DNA of 64,000 nt from JAJDAH01 sp964487605 (GCA_964487605.1 CAZARU010000011.1:32941-96940); one strand, 5' to 3'; numbered from the stretch's first letter, positions 35,318 through 44,027 are shown. Notes: a model not told the origin generated them from the sequence alone. Numbers and translations are program-made.

Positions 35318-36231
35318 TCGCCCTCGAACGCCCAGCACAAGAGCGCCTTGGCGGTGTGCAGGCGCGCTTCGGCCTGATCCCAGACGAAGCTCCGGGGACC
35401 CTCGAGGACTTCGGCCGCGATCTCCTCGCCACGATGAGCGGGAAGGCAGTGCAGCACGACGACTTCCGCGTGCGCCTCGGCGACGAGCCGCTCGGACACC
35501 ATGAACGTCTCCATCGCCGCGCGTCGACGCTGTGCCTCCTCTTCCTGGCCCATGCTGGCGAACACGTCGGTGCTGATGACGTCGGCACCCCGGGCTGCCT
35601 CACGGGGATCGCGAACCACGCGGATCTCCGCGGCGCCGTCGCGCGCGCGCGCGATCTGCTCCGGATCCGGGTCGTAGCCCTCCGGGCATGCCAGCACGAG
35701 GTCGAGGCCGAGAAGTCCTGCAGCCTCGATCCACGAGTTGGCCATGTTGTTGCCGTCCCCTATCCACGCGTACCGGAGGCCCTCGAGGCGCCCACGGACC
35801 GCCCGGACCGTCATCAGGTCCGCCAGGAGCTGCATGGGGTGGGACGCATCCGTGAGGGCGTTGATCACGGGAACGGAGCTGTACTCCGCCATTCGCCTCA
35901 GCCGCTCCTCACCGGACGTGCGATAGGTGATCACGTGCGCCATGCGGGAGAGCACACGAGCGGTGTCCTCGACCGGCTCTCCCCGTCCCATCTGCGACCC
36001 CTTGGCCTCGAGGACGATGGGGTGGCCTCCGAGCTCGTACACCGCGACTTCGAGCGAGACGCGCGTGCGCGTCGACGACTTCTCGAAGACGAGCGCCGCG
36101 CTCTTGCCTTCGAGCGGGCGCCGTGCCCCCGGAGCGCCGCGTGACGATCGGTGACGGTCGGACGCATCGAGGAGGCCGAGGAGTCCCTCTCGTCCCCCCG
36201 CGTCGGACAGACACAGGAAGTCGCGACTCAC
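35314..36231 (-). CDS. argF: ornithine carbamoyltransferase
   Basis: 305 residues from GTG 36231, overlapping the argD stop (GTGA). Converts ornithine and carbamoyl phosphate to citrulline in arginine biosynthesis. Family motifs: carbamoyl phosphate site STRTR (residues 53-57), HPMQ near 133, ornithine-side SMG loop DVFASMG and HCLPAHRGEE near 262-270. Length is normal. The N-terminal helix (DFLCLSD) is typical. It sits in a coupled run with argD upstream and the P-type ATPase-like gene downstream; no ArgR box is recognised. Confidence 0.93.
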   Translation of the reverse strand: MSRDFLCLSDAGGREGLLGLLDASDRHRSSRGAPGARRPLEGKSAALVFEKSSTRTRVSLEVAVYELGGHPIVLEAKGSQMGRGEPVEDTARVLSRMAHVITYRTSGEERLRRMAEYSSVPVINALTDASHPMQLLADLMTVRAVRGRLEGLRYAWIGDGNNMANSWIEAAGLLGLDLVLACPEGYDPDPEQIARARDGAAEIRVVRDPREAARGADVISTDVFASMGQEEEAQRRRAAMETFMVSERLVAEAHAEVVVLHCLPAHRGEEIAAEVLEGPRSFVWDQAEARLHTAKALLCWAFEGE

Positions 36232-37427
36232 GACGCGCCCAGCAGCTCGTCCACGACCTCGACCCCGCGGTCGATCTCCTGCTCCGTCACGATGAGCGGG
36301 GGCGTGAAGCGAAGCGCCGTTCCGCCGGCCACGGTGAGCAGCACGCCCCGGTCGCGAATCGCCCCGAGCAGCGCCCGCGCGTCGAAGCCCTCCGCGAGAA
36401 CCAGGGCTTGCAGGAGACCGATCCCGCGGCTTGTCGTCACCTTGGCCGGGTGGCGGCGGGCCACGTCGTGCAGTCGTCGAGCCAGGTGCTCGCCGCGCGC
36501 AGCCGCTTGCTCGACCAGGCCGTCGGACTCGAGCACGTCGAGCACGGCGACGGCCGCTGCCGACGCGAGCGGATTACCGCCGAACGTCGAGCCATGGCTC
36601 CCTGGCGGCAGCGCACTGGCCAGCGCCTCGTTGCAGAGCATCGCGCCGATGGGAACGCCTCCGCCGAGCGCCTTCGCCAGCGCCAGCGCGTCGGGTCGGA
36701 CACCGTGGTGGTCCACGCCGAGGAACCTGCCGGTCCGGCCGACGCCCGTCTGGACCTCGTCGGCCAGCAGCAAGGCGCCGTGTTCGTCCGCGATGCGACG
36801 GAGTGCCGGCAAGAAGCCGTGCGGCGCGGGATTCACGCCTCCCTCGCCCTGCACGGTCTCCACCAGGACCGCCGCCACGTCCGGGCCCATCGCTCCGCGC
36901 ACGGCGTCCACGTCCCCGTAGGGCACGTGGGTCACGCCCCCGAGCGGTCCGAAGCCTTCCCGGTAGCCCTCCTGTCCCGTCGCCGCGAGCGCGCCGAGGG
37001 TGCGTCCGTGAAAGGACTTCTCGAAGGCGATGACTCGGTACCTCTCCTTCTGCCCCAGCGCGAAGAAGTGGCGACGCGCCAGCTTGAGGAGCGCCTCGAT
37101 CGCTTCGGTGCCCGAGTTGCAGAAGAACGCTCGGGCCATGCCCGTCAACGACGTGAGGCGACGGGCGAGTTCGACGTTCGGTTCGTTCCAGAAGTAGTTC
37201 GAAACGTGGATGAGCTTGGCGGCCTGCGTCGCGATGGCGCCGGCGAGGCGTGGATGCGCGTGACCCAGCGTGCTCACGGCGATGCCGGCGTAGAGGTCGA
37301 GGTACTCCTTGCCCGACGCGTCCCACACGCGACAGCCCTCGCCCCGAACCAGCACGACGTCGGGCTGCTTGTAGTTCGTGTACAAGTGCTCCTTTCCGAG
37401 CGCGACCAGCTCCGCTTGCGTCGGCAT
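36228..37427 (-). CDS. argD: acetylornithine aminotransferase
   Basis: 399 residues from ATG 37427 (MPTQAELVALGKEHLY); the longer open frame is not needed. PLP-dependent class III aminotransferase making N-acetylornithine in arginine synthesis. Motifs: FFCNSGTEAIEALLKLAR for the PLP phosphate cup, SFHGRTLGALAATGQ, ETVQGEGGV, LLLADEVQTGVGRTG with the Asp that contacts the PLP ring nitrogen, and ALAKALGGGVPIGA with the Schiff-base Lys. The ornithine/acetylornithine choice cannot be read with certainty; the argF neighbour supports ArgD. Its stop overlaps the argF start. Confidence 0.92.
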   Translation of the reverse strand: MPTQAELVALGKEHLYTNYKQPDVVLVRGEGCRVWDASGKEYLDLYAGIAVSTLGHAHPRLAGAIATQAAKLIHVSNYFWNEPNVELARRLTSLTGMARAFFCNSGTEAIEALLKLARRHFFALGQKERYRVIAFEKSFHGRTLGALAATGQEGYREGFGPLGGVTHVPYGDVDAVRGAMGPDVAAVLVETVQGEGGVNPAPHGFLPALRRIADEHGALLLADEVQTGVGRTGRFLGVDHHGVRPDALALAKALGGGVPIGAMLCNEALASALPPGSHGSTFGGNPLASAAAVAVLDVLESDGLVEQAAARGEHLARRLHDVARRHPAKVTTSRGIGLLQALVLAEGFDARALLGAIRDRGVLLTVAGGTALRFTPPLIVTEQEIDRGVEVVDELLGAS

Positions 37428-37496
37428 GAGGGGCGAAGGACTACCCCCGACCCGTTCTCCCGCCAACGGCTGCCTCGCGACTTCGGGAACGGGCGT

Positions 37497-38291
37497 TCAG
37501 CGACCCGCCGCCTCCGCGCGGCGTGCGACGAGCACCGCCGCAGCCTCGGCGAAGCCCTCGCCCGCCGCCAGCGTGGTCCCATAGCGCGGCGCGACGGTCG
37601 GCCTCCCGCGCAGATTGGCGACGCCAATGGTCGTGTGAAAGGCGGCGAAACAGGACCCGTCGTTCTCGCTGTCGCCGACGAACGCGAACGCGGAGAGCGC
37701 TCGCGTGGCGTCCAGACCCAGGTGGCTCGCGAGCAGTCGCACGGCGCCCGACGCCTTGTCGTCGGCGTCGAGCGTGACGTGAAGGTGGACACTGGACAGG
37801 TGCGTCCGGAAGCCGCGCAACTCGGCCAGCTCGCGTGCCGCGCGAACGACGCCCGGCGTGACGCTACGGCGCTCACCGACGTCGAGGGTCAAGTCGGTTC
37901 TTCGCGCGCCGACGTCGTCGGCGTACGTGAGCTCCGGAAACGCTTGCCGCAGTTCGTCCGCGAGCTGACGGACCGCCGCGGCCCGCAGTGAACGCGCCGG
38001 CGCGGACAGCGGGTCGAGCACCCGCACCGAGACACCATCGCGACGAGCCGCCACCGCGCCGTTCTCCGCGACGACGGCTTCCACGGGCCACTGCCTGGCC
38101 AGCACCTCGGCCCAACCCAGAGGGCGACCGGTCACCGCCAGGAGCGCGAGCCCGCTCTCACGGAGGCGGAAGAACGCGCCGTAGGCGCGTTCGGACAGCG
38201 CGCCAGCGGTCAACACGGTGTCGTCCAGATCGAACGCGACACCGGTCAGCCTGGCGGCTTCCTCGACGCCGAGCGTGGCGATGTCCTTCAC
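37497..38291 (-). CDS. HAD-superfamily (type IIB, MPGP-like) phosphatase
   Basis: 264 residues from GTG 38291. HAD motifs: I, FDLDDTVL, with the nucleophile Asp; II, VTGRP; III, the Lys in DADDKASG; IV, FVGDSENDGSCF. The cap is inserted between motifs II and III, as in type IIB Cof/MPGP enzymes such as mannosyl-3-phosphoglycerate phosphatase and sugar phosphatases. Cytoplasmic, Mg-dependent; substrate not determined. Lies 41 bp after the RlmI-like gene and 69 bp before argD on the same strand, so possibly one transcript. Confidence 0.85.
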   Translation of the reverse strand: MKDIATLGVEEAARLTGVAFDLDDTVLTAGALSERAYGAFFRLRESGLALLAVTGRPLGWAEVLARQWPVEAVVAENGAVAARRDGVSVRVLDPLSAPARSLRAAAVRQLADELRQAFPELTYADDVGARRTDLTLDVGERRSVTPGVVRAARELAELRGFRTHLSSVHLHVTLDADDKASGAVRLLASHLGLDATRALSAFAFVGDSENDGSCFAAFHTTIGVANLRGRPTVAPRYGTTLAAGEGFAEAAAVLVARRAEAAGR

Positions 38292-38332
38292 CCGCCGACT
38301 CTACCGGTCGCCCTGACGGCGCGCACGCGGGC

Positions 38333-39523
38333 TCACCGCAGAGGGTGCACCTCGGCCACGAGCGACGCGAGGTAGAGCCCCTCGGGGAAGGCTGCGGGCA
38401 CGGGGTGATCCGCACCCTGGTAGTGGCGCTCGAGGACCGTCGCGGACGTCGACACGTCGCGTGCACCCAGCGCGAGCGCGCGCGCCAGATCGTCCGCGGA
38501 GATGGCGCGAGAGCAGGTGCACAGCACCACGAGGCCGCCGGGAGCGACCGCATGGCAGGTCGCCGCGGCCAACCGCCGCATGGATCCCAGGGCGCGCTTG
38601 CGCGCCGCGCGACCGGGGGCGAGCTTCGGGGGATCGCAGATCACCAGATCGTAGCGCCCGCGCTTTCGGGCCTCGGCGAGGGCCGCCCGCGCGTCCCCGT
38701 GGACGAACTCGATGCGGTCCTCGAGGCCGTTCTCGGTCGCGCAGGCGAGCGCAGCTTCGTGAGCGGCGGGGCTGGACTCCACGGCCACGACCCGCTCTGC
38801 CCCGCCGCGAGCGGCGGTGAGCGCGAACGAGCCGACGTAGGCGTAGGCGTCGAGCACCCGGCGGCCACGCGCGAGCTGCTCCACGCGGGCCCGCAGGGGT
38901 CGCTGATCCAGATAGAACCCGGTCTTCTGGCCCAGCTCGAGGGGGATCCGGTACCGGAGTCCCCGCTCGAGCAGCTCGAGCGCCGCGATGGGCCGACCGC
39001 GAACGACACCGCGCCCGGCGTCGAAGCCGTCCGCATGCGCGGCCTTCGCCGACGTCCGATCGAGAATCGACGACGCCGCGGTCACCTCCTGGATGCCCTC
39101 CAGGATCATCGCTTCGCGCCGCTTGACCCCCAGCGTTCCGAACTGAGCGACGACCACGTCCCCGAAGCGATCCACGACCAGGCCGGGAAGGTCGTCCCCT
39201 TCCGCGTTCACCAGCCGATAGGCGGTCGTCTCGGCGCTCGGAAGGCCGAGGCCCCGGCGCCGTTCCACGGCCGCGCGCAACCGATCGACGACGAGGGCTT
39301 GAGTGAAGCGGACCGAGGGATCCCGCGTGAAGATCCGGACGGGGATGGCGGATCCCGGGGAATACAGCCCTCTGCCCAGCCAGCGCCCCTCGGGATCCAC
39401 CACGTCGATCTCGTCGCCCGGCGCTGCGCCCCCTTCGAGGCGTGCGATGGCCTGAGCGTAGACCCAGGGGTGTCCGGCCCACACGGGACGAACGTGTCCT
39501 GCACCGAGGGTCGCGACCGCCAT
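38333..39523 (-). CDS. rlmI: class I SAM-dependent rRNA large-subunit methyltransferase, RlmI-like
   Basis: 396 residues from ATG 39523. An N-terminal PUA-type domain (HPWVYAQAI, GDEIDVVDPEGRWLGRGLY) is followed by an EEHEE linker domain (YRLVNAEGDDLPGLVVDRFG) and a Rossmann methyltransferase. The latter has the SAM loop VLDAYAYVGSFALTAARGG, acidic VAVESS, YDLVICDPPKLAPG and LCTCSR, which in this family carries the cysteine of the m5C mechanism. Probably methylates a 23S rRNA cytosine (E. coli RlmI modifies C1962). First gene of the minus-strand run that ends at 31242. Confidence 0.87.
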   Translation of the reverse strand: MAVATLGAGHVRPVWAGHPWVYAQAIARLEGGAAPGDEIDVVDPEGRWLGRGLYSPGSAIPVRIFTRDPSVRFTQALVVDRLRAAVERRRGLGLPSAETTAYRLVNAEGDDLPGLVVDRFGDVVVAQFGTLGVKRREAMILEGIQEVTAASSILDRTSAKAAHADGFDAGRGVVRGRPIAALELLERGLRYRIPLELGQKTGFYLDQRPLRARVEQLARGRRVLDAYAYVGSFALTAARGGAERVVAVESSPAAHEAALACATENGLEDRIEFVHGDARAALAEARKRGRYDLVICDPPKLAPGRAARKRALGSMRRLAAATCHAVAPGGLVVLCTCSRAISADDLARALALGARDVSTSATVLERHYQGADHPVPAAFPEGLYLASLVAEVHPLR

Positions 39524-39600
39524 GCGCCTTCAGAGCGCGGTCGGCCACTCAGCGTCAAGCCGTGTGACCGCCTCGGCCCCCGGACGCGCGGCAGGCGTGT

Positions 39601-39612
39601 CACACCGGTGTG
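39601..39612. promoter_or_regulatory. 12-bp palindrome, possible operator in a divergent promoter region
   Basis: CACACCGGTGTG is a perfect 12-bp inverted repeat in the 218-bp stretch between the divergent RlmI-like and outer-membrane protein genes. Its place suggests a dimeric repressor or activator site, but no factor is identified and chance cannot be excluded. Confidence 0.3.
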
Positions 39613-39741
39613 TAAACTGCCCTTCTCGCGCGACGCTCGAGACCACCTGGAACACGCCGGAATGCGCATCCTCCACGGCTCTGGCGCATGGCACCGACGT
39701 TGCTAGGCTCACGGAGCCCCTCGCGGGCAGGAGCCCACGGC

Positions 39742-40629
39742 ATGCGTCTCGCGTTCGTCAGTGTTGGCGTGGTGGCTCTCGCCACCCTCGCACCCGCCGC
39801 GCGCGCGCAGGAGGAGTGTCCCCCCGGCGGCTGGTTCTGCGAGGGGTCGGACGAGCCGGCCACGGACGACCCGGAAGGCGAGCCCACCGACGTCCTGCAG
39901 CCGGAAGCACCGGGCGGCATCGAAATCCCTGCCCGCGCGGCGGGCGGACGCCCGCCCCCCATCGTCGTCTACTACCCGAGCGACCAGCCACCGCCGGCGA
40001 TCGTCGTCGACACCACCAAGACGCGCCCGAAGGCGCCCCGGCAGCGCCGCAAGCGTGAGTGGGGATTCAACCTCCATCTGGAAGGCGTGATGATGGGAGG
40101 ACGCCACCACGACGGTGGACCCGACGATGACTCGGGAATGGCAGGGCTCGGCTTCAGCCTGAGATATCGCCCCGTTCCCGCCTTCGCGCTGGATACCGGA
40201 CTCGATTTCCTGGCCGGCGTCGACTGGGAAGGGAACGACCGCGCCGAGACCGCGTTTCTGCTCAACGGCATGGTCTTCTTCAACCCGCGCGACAAGTTCC
40301 AGATCTACATGCTCGCCGGACTCGGCTTCTCGGGCGCCTCCGTGCGCGTCGAGGAGTCCGACGGCGCCGGCGGTCCCGCGGCGGGCGCGACGAGCGCGCA
40401 CGTCGAAACGGTGGAGCGCTATAGCTACTTCGGAGGCCAGCTCGGGCTCGGCTTCGAGTGGCGCGTGGCCAAGAAGACGGCGCTGCAGCTCGACGTCGTC
40501 GGCTTCGTGCGCGGCAGGACCGACGATGCCGCCCGCTTCGAGCCGGAGTTCGTGGACCCCGACACGGGTCGCACCACGAACTCTTCGGGTGGCGGCCTCG
40601 TGCGCGGCGGGGTGACCTTCTACTGGTGA
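39742..40629 (+). CDS. secreted protein, probable outer-membrane beta-barrel
   Basis: 295 residues from ATG 39742; an ATG 54 bp upstream would bury the signal peptide. The signal sequence ends APAARAQ. A Cys pair (CPPGGWFC) lies just after cleavage, followed by a Pro-rich linker and a Lys/Arg stretch. The C-terminal 190 residues have alternating strands typical of an eight-strand OmpA-like barrel (GLGFSLRYRPVPAFALDTGL, FQIYMLAGLGFSG, SYFGGQLGLGFEWRVAKK) and end in the classic aromatic terminus VTFYW. The stop overlaps the lnt start (GTGA). Confidence 0.8.
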   Translation: MRLAFVSVGVVALATLAPAARAQEECPPGGWFCEGSDEPATDDPEGEPTDVLQPEAPGGIEIPARAAGGRPPPIVVYYPSDQPPPAIVVDTTKTRPKAPRQRRKREWGFNLHLEGVMMGGRHHDGGPDDDSGMAGLGFSLRYRPVPAFALDTGLDFLAGVDWEGNDRAETAFLLNGMVFFNPRDKFQIYMLAGLGFSGASVRVEESDGAGGPAAGATSAHVETVERYSYFGGQLGLGFEWRVAKKTALQLDVVGFVRGRTDDAARFEPEFVDPDTGRTTNSSGGGLVRGGVTFYW

Positions 40630-42212
40630 CGAGCGTTCGTGGAGCGAACGGGAGCGGCGGCTTGACCTCGCACCGTTCGGCGCAGTCCGCCGCTGGCGGC
40701 GTCGTATTCGCCCTCGCCTCGCCGCCCACCGACGCGCTTCCCGCCGTGCTCGTCGGTCTGGCCATCCTCGCGTACGCACTCCACGACGCGCCCACCGGGA
40801 GGCGGGCGGCGTGGCGCGCCCTGGTGTGGGCGACGAGCGCGGGCATCGTGGGCATGCGGTTCGTTCCGGGGGTGATCGAGCGGTTCACGCCGATCGGCTG
40901 GGCCGGAGGGGTCGTCGCGCTCGTCCTGCTGTCGGCGTTCCAGGGCATGGGCTGGGCGCTGGGCGCCGCAGCGGCACATCACCTGCGGCGGTCGGGGACG
41001 AGCCCTTCCCTCGCGTTCGGGACCGGTGCGTTCGTCGCGATCTCGGTCCCAACGGTCTTCGGCTGGACGCCCGCCGGGCTGCTGTCACCTTGGCCCGCGC
41101 TGCTGCAGCTCGCGGACGTCGTGGGCGAGCGCGGGGTCTCGTTCTTGATCGCCGCCATCGCGGCCCTCGTGGCGCAGCCGTTCTCCGCCGCAGGGACTTC
41201 GGAGAAGCCCGCCCAACGGTGGCGTCCACTCGCCGTCGCGGCGCTCGTGCTCGCGGGGATGCTCGTCCACGGCGAATGGCGAATGCGCTCGGTCCAGGCC
41301 GCGTCGGCGCGCCTGCCGGCGCTCGAGATCGGCATCGTGCAAGCGGCGGTTCCCGCGCAGCTCCGCTGGGAAGTCTCGGCCCGCCAGCGCATTCTGGGGT
41401 GGCTGCGCGAGCAGACGGTGGCGTCCGAGCGCCGCGGCGCCGCGCTGACGCTCTGGCCCGAAGCGGCCTACCCTCACGTGCTTCCTCACGCCGCGGGACC
41501 CACGCCCCGCGGCAAGCGCGCCATCGTGGGCAGCGGCGTCCGCGGCCCTCTGCTCTTCGGCCTGATCACCCAGCGCACCGACGGCCGAGGCCAGCACAAC
41601 TCCGCCAGCCTCGTCGACGAGGACGGCCGCATGCAGGCGCCCCAGGCGAAGATGCAGCTTCTGTGGTTCGGGGAGACCGTGCCGCTGGCGGAGTACTTCC
41701 CGTTCCTGCGTCGCGTGTTCTTCCGCACCGGCGGGCTGATCCCCGGCGATGGGGTGGCGCTGCTCCGGCACCAGGACGCGACGCTCGGCGTGCTCAACTG
41801 CTACGAGGACACCCTGCCCGACGTCGGGCGAAGGATCGCCCGGGAGCGCCCCTCATTGCTGGTGAACGTCACCAACGACGCGTGGTTCGGGCCCACGGCG
41901 GAGCCGGAGCTGCACCTCAGGCTTTCGGTGCTCCGCGCGATCGAAGCGCGCCTCGATCTCGTGCGCGCCGTGAACCTGGGCGTCCCGGCCTGGATCGACG
42001 CGTCCGGAACGGTGCGCGCTCGCGGCGCGCACGATCGCCGAGACGTGCTGCGAGTCTCCCCGCGCCTCGCCGCAAACGACACGTCCCCGACCCTCTATAC
42101 GAAGGTAGGGGACGTCCCGCTGTGGACCGGTCTGATCCTCGCCGCGGCGATCGCCGCTGCCCGGCGACTCGCTGCGCTCAGGTCGCGGAGAGCTACTGAA
42201 CGAGATCCTTGA
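40626..42212 (+). CDS. lnt: apolipoprotein N-acyltransferase
   Basis: 528 residues from GTG 40626, which overlaps the upstream stop. About six N-terminal membrane helices and a final C-terminal one flank a periplasmic nitrilase-type domain. The catalytic triad is visible: Glu279 in WPEAAYP, Lys342 in AKMQLLWFGE and Cys392 in LNCYED, followed by NVTNDAWFG. It adds the third acyl chain to lipoproteins, the last step of maturation, in line with the many lipoproteins encoded around it. The last 20 bp overlap the end of the convergent HU gene. Confidence 0.9.
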   Translation: MTSVRGANGSGGLTSHRSAQSAAGGVVFALASPPTDALPAVLVGLAILAYALHDAPTGRRAAWRALVWATSAGIVGMRFVPGVIERFTPIGWAGGVVALVLLSAFQGMGWALGAAAAHHLRRSGTSPSLAFGTGAFVAISVPTVFGWTPAGLLSPWPALLQLADVVGERGVSFLIAAIAALVAQPFSAAGTSEKPAQRWRPLAVAALVLAGMLVHGEWRMRSVQAASARLPALEIGIVQAAVPAQLRWEVSARQRILGWLREQTVASERRGAALTLWPEAAYPHVLPHAAGPTPRGKRAIVGSGVRGPLLFGLITQRTDGRGQHNSASLVDEDGRMQAPQAKMQLLWFGETVPLAEYFPFLRRVFFRTGGLIPGDGVALLRHQDATLGVLNCYEDTLPDVGRRIARERPSLLVNVTNDAWFGPTAEPELHLRLSVLRAIEARLDLVRAVNLGVPAWIDASGTVRARGAHDRRDVLRVSPRLAANDTSPTLYTKVGDVPLWTGLILAAAIAAARRLAALRSRRATERDP

Positions 42213-42504
42213 GAGCCTTGAGCGCGGTCGCACGGACCTTCTTGCTCGCAGGCTTCGCGGGAATCGTTATGGGCTCCTTGGTGAAAGGGTTGATGCCCTG
42301 CCGCTCCTTCGTCGCGGGCTTCTTGACCACGCGGAGCTTCACGAGCCCGGGAATGACGAATTCGCCCGGACCACGGGGCGAGAGCTGCTTCCTGATGAGA
42401 TCGGAAATGCCCTCGAACACGCGATTCACGCTCTTCTTGTCGAGTTCCGTCGCGTTCGCGAGTTCCGCGACTACCTGCGCCTTGGTGAGCCTTTTGCCAG
42501 CCAT
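42193..42504 (-). CDS. hup: HU-family DNA-binding protein
   Basis: 103 residues from ATG 42504 behind a perfect AGGAGGA site. The IHF/HU fold is clear: MAGKRLTKAQVVAELANATEL, KKSVNRVFEGISDLIRKQL, then the beta arm with LRVVKKPATKERQGINPFT and Pro-containing TIPAKPASKKVRATALKALK (segments of one continuous chain). It has the GINPFTKE form of the conserved GRNPxTGE arm and is about ten residues longer than HU-alpha. Nucleoid protein that bends DNA. A 382-bp leader with the only AT-rich patches nearby lies upstream; the 3' end overlaps lnt by 20 bp. Confidence 0.9.
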   Translation of the reverse strand: MAGKRLTKAQVVAELANATELDKKSVNRVFEGISDLIRKQLSPRGPGEFVIPGLVKLRVVKKPATKERQGINPFTKEPITIPAKPASKKVRATALKALKDLVQ

Positions 42505-42886
42505 CCGAGATCCTCCTGTACGAACCTGCTTGTTTTCGCGGTCTCCCGCCCCTCGGGGCCGCCGGGCGAAGCGTTATTTCGCCAAATATGCCCTTGAGGC
42601 AGCGCGAGCAGTAACAAGCCATGGAAGGCCTTTCAAGCTAAAAAAGGGACCCATGGAGGCCGGATCGAGCATTTTTTCCGCGGTGGCGTGCGAGTGGTCA
42701 ACCACCGGGGGCGTCGTCCGCCGCTCCGGACCTGCGCGACCGCTTGGAGTTCCCCTGCGACGCCGCGGAGTTGGACCCCACTGTCGAAGGCGCTCCGCGA
42801 GGGGACGCGCAGGCAGGGTCGCGGTGGCTCCGGGGCCGGGTGCTCGATGAAACTATTTTCTGCGCGCACGGCTCGCCCGCCGCCCG
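42505..42886. other. gene-free stretch between ybeY and hup with candidate structured RNA
   Basis: The only stretch above 300 bp without a credible gene. The part next to hup (42505-42640) is relatively AT-rich and probably contains its promoter; no clear -35/-10 pair is assigned. Between 42700 and 42829 complementary segments are nested in order: 42700-42707 with 42822-42829, 42731-42738 with 42806-42813, 42751-42756 with 42800-42805, and 42764-42770 with 42793-42799. On the minus strand these are followed by GATCC...GGGTC and a T6 run (about 42636-42641), terminator-like. No ORF here has good codon use. Confidence 0.35.
42511..42517 (-). promoter_or_regulatory. strong ribosome binding site of hup
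   Basis: AGGAGGA, six bases before the HU start codon, is the most complete Shine-Dalgarno sequence I found in the window. It fixes the start and fits a highly expressed nucleoid protein. Confidence 0.8.
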
Positions 42887-43351
42887 TCAGGCACGGCGAC
42901 GTCGGATCTGCGTCTCTCCCCGCTTCGCGGCGCGCACGAGACGCCGGGTCTCGGCGTTCATGAGCGCTTCCTCCCGGTCCGTGCGGTGGTCGAGTCCCGT
43001 CAGGTGCAGCACACCGTGGGCGAGCAGAAACGTCGCTTCTTCGAGCAGCGTCACCCCACGAGCCCTCGCCTGGCGCGCTGCGGTCTCGGTCGAGATGACC
43101 ACGTCGCCGAGCAGCGCGGGCGCACTCTCGCCGATGGGATCTCCAGCAGGGAAGGCGAGCACGTCCGTCGCGTGATCCTCGTCGCGGTAGCGCGCGTTCA
43201 GTCGCCGAATGTCCGGGTCGGTCGTGAGCACGATGCACAGCGACTCGGAGCCACGCCCCAGGGCGGCGAGCATTCGCGCGGCGCGCCGCTCGAAACGGCT
43301 CGCCGCAATCCGGGGCTGACGACGCCTCGACGGGATGACTTCGACGGGCAT
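42887..43351 (-). CDS. ybeY: endoribonuclease YbeY (rRNA maturation factor)
   Basis: 154 residues from ATG 43351. The zinc-binding signature HGVLHLTGLDH (HGxLHLxGxDH) and the central ATDVLAFPAGDP strand, followed by LGDVVISTETA, identify the UPF0054/YbeY family. It processes 16S rRNA 3' ends and takes part in ribosome quality control. The C-terminal extension is Arg-rich. Lies 28 bp after the aldolase gene on the same strand. Confidence 0.92.
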   Translation of the reverse strand: MPVEVIPSRRRQPRIAASRFERRAARMLAALGRGSESLCIVLTTDPDIRRLNARYRDEDHATDVLAFPAGDPIGESAPALLGDVVISTETAARQARARGVTLLEEATFLLAHGVLHLTGLDHRTDREEALMNAETRRLVRAAKRGETQIRRRRA

Positions 43352-43379
43352 GGCGCGCTCGAAACGCCGGCGAGGACGC

Positions 43380-44027
43380 TCAACCTTTCGGGATCTTCTT
43401 CGCGTCTTCCAGGAAACGCGCCAGCCCGATGTCGGTGAGAGGGTGGTGCGCGAGCTGGGTGATCACCTTGAACGGGATGGTGCACACGTGGGCCCCAAGC
43501 AGCGCGGCTTCCACGACGTGCACGGGGTGGCGCACGCTCGCGACGAGCACCTGCGTCAAAAAGGAGTAGTTGCGGTAGATCGTCACGATCTGCTCGATCA
43601 GCTTCATTCCCTCTTCCGACACGTCGTCGAGCCGTCCGATGAACGGCGAGATGTAGGTGGCCCCCGCCTTCGCCGCCAAGAGGGCCTGCGTCGGCGAGAA
43701 GCAGAGCGTGACGTTGGTGCGGATACCCTCGGCGGCGAAGACGCGCACGGCCTTGAGTCCGTCTTGGATCAGGGGAACCTTCACGACGACGTTGTCGTGA
43801 ATCTTCGCGAGTTCGCGCCCCTCGGCCAGGATGCCCTTCGTGTCCGTGGCGACCACCTCCGCGGAGATGGGGCCGTCCACGACCTCGCAAATCTCCGCAA
43901 TCGCCTGGCGCGTGGGCTTGCCCGCCTTCGCCAGCAGCGACGGGTTCGTCGTCACGCCGTCCACCGCTCCCATGGCGACGGCTTCCTTGATCTCGCCGAG
44001 GTCTCCGCTGTCGATGAAAATCTTCAT
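43380..44027 (-). CDS. fsa: small transaldolase / fructose-6-phosphate aldolase family protein
   Basis: 215 residues from ATG 44027 with GGGAG upstream. Starts MKIFIDSGDLGEI as in the FSA/TalC family, with GVTTNPSLLAK and the Schiff-base Lys in VVVKVPL. TNVTLCFSPTQALLAAKAGATYISPFIGRLDD follows (quoted as TNVTLCFSPTQALLAAKAGA and TYISPFIGRLDD). Length matches the 210-220 residue subfamily, whose members act either as transaldolase in the pentose phosphate pathway or as F6P aldolase. The residue difference that decides between them (Tyr/Phe, Gln/Glu) cannot be settled by eye. Confidence 0.9.
   Translation of the reverse strand: MKIFIDSGDLGEIKEAVAMGAVDGVTTNPSLLAKAGKPTRQAIAEICEVVDGPISAEVVATDTKGILAEGRELAKIHDNVVVKVPLIQDGLKAVRVFAAEGIRTNVTLCFSPTQALLAAKAGATYISPFIGRLDDVSEEGMKLIEQIVTIYRNYSFLTQVLVASVRHPVHVVEAALLGAHVCTIPFKVITQLAHHPLTDIGLARFLEDAKKIPKG

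Noticed and set aside
42700..42830. tRNA-Sec (selC) or tmRNA in the hup-ybeY gap
   Set aside because: No TCA anticodon loop, acceptor stem, T-arm consensus or tag reading frame could be found.
42688..42963. Plus-strand ORF in the hup-ybeY gap
   Set aside because: Low-complexity Arg/Ser/Pro translation, poor codon-position bias, and overlap with the 3' end of ybeY.
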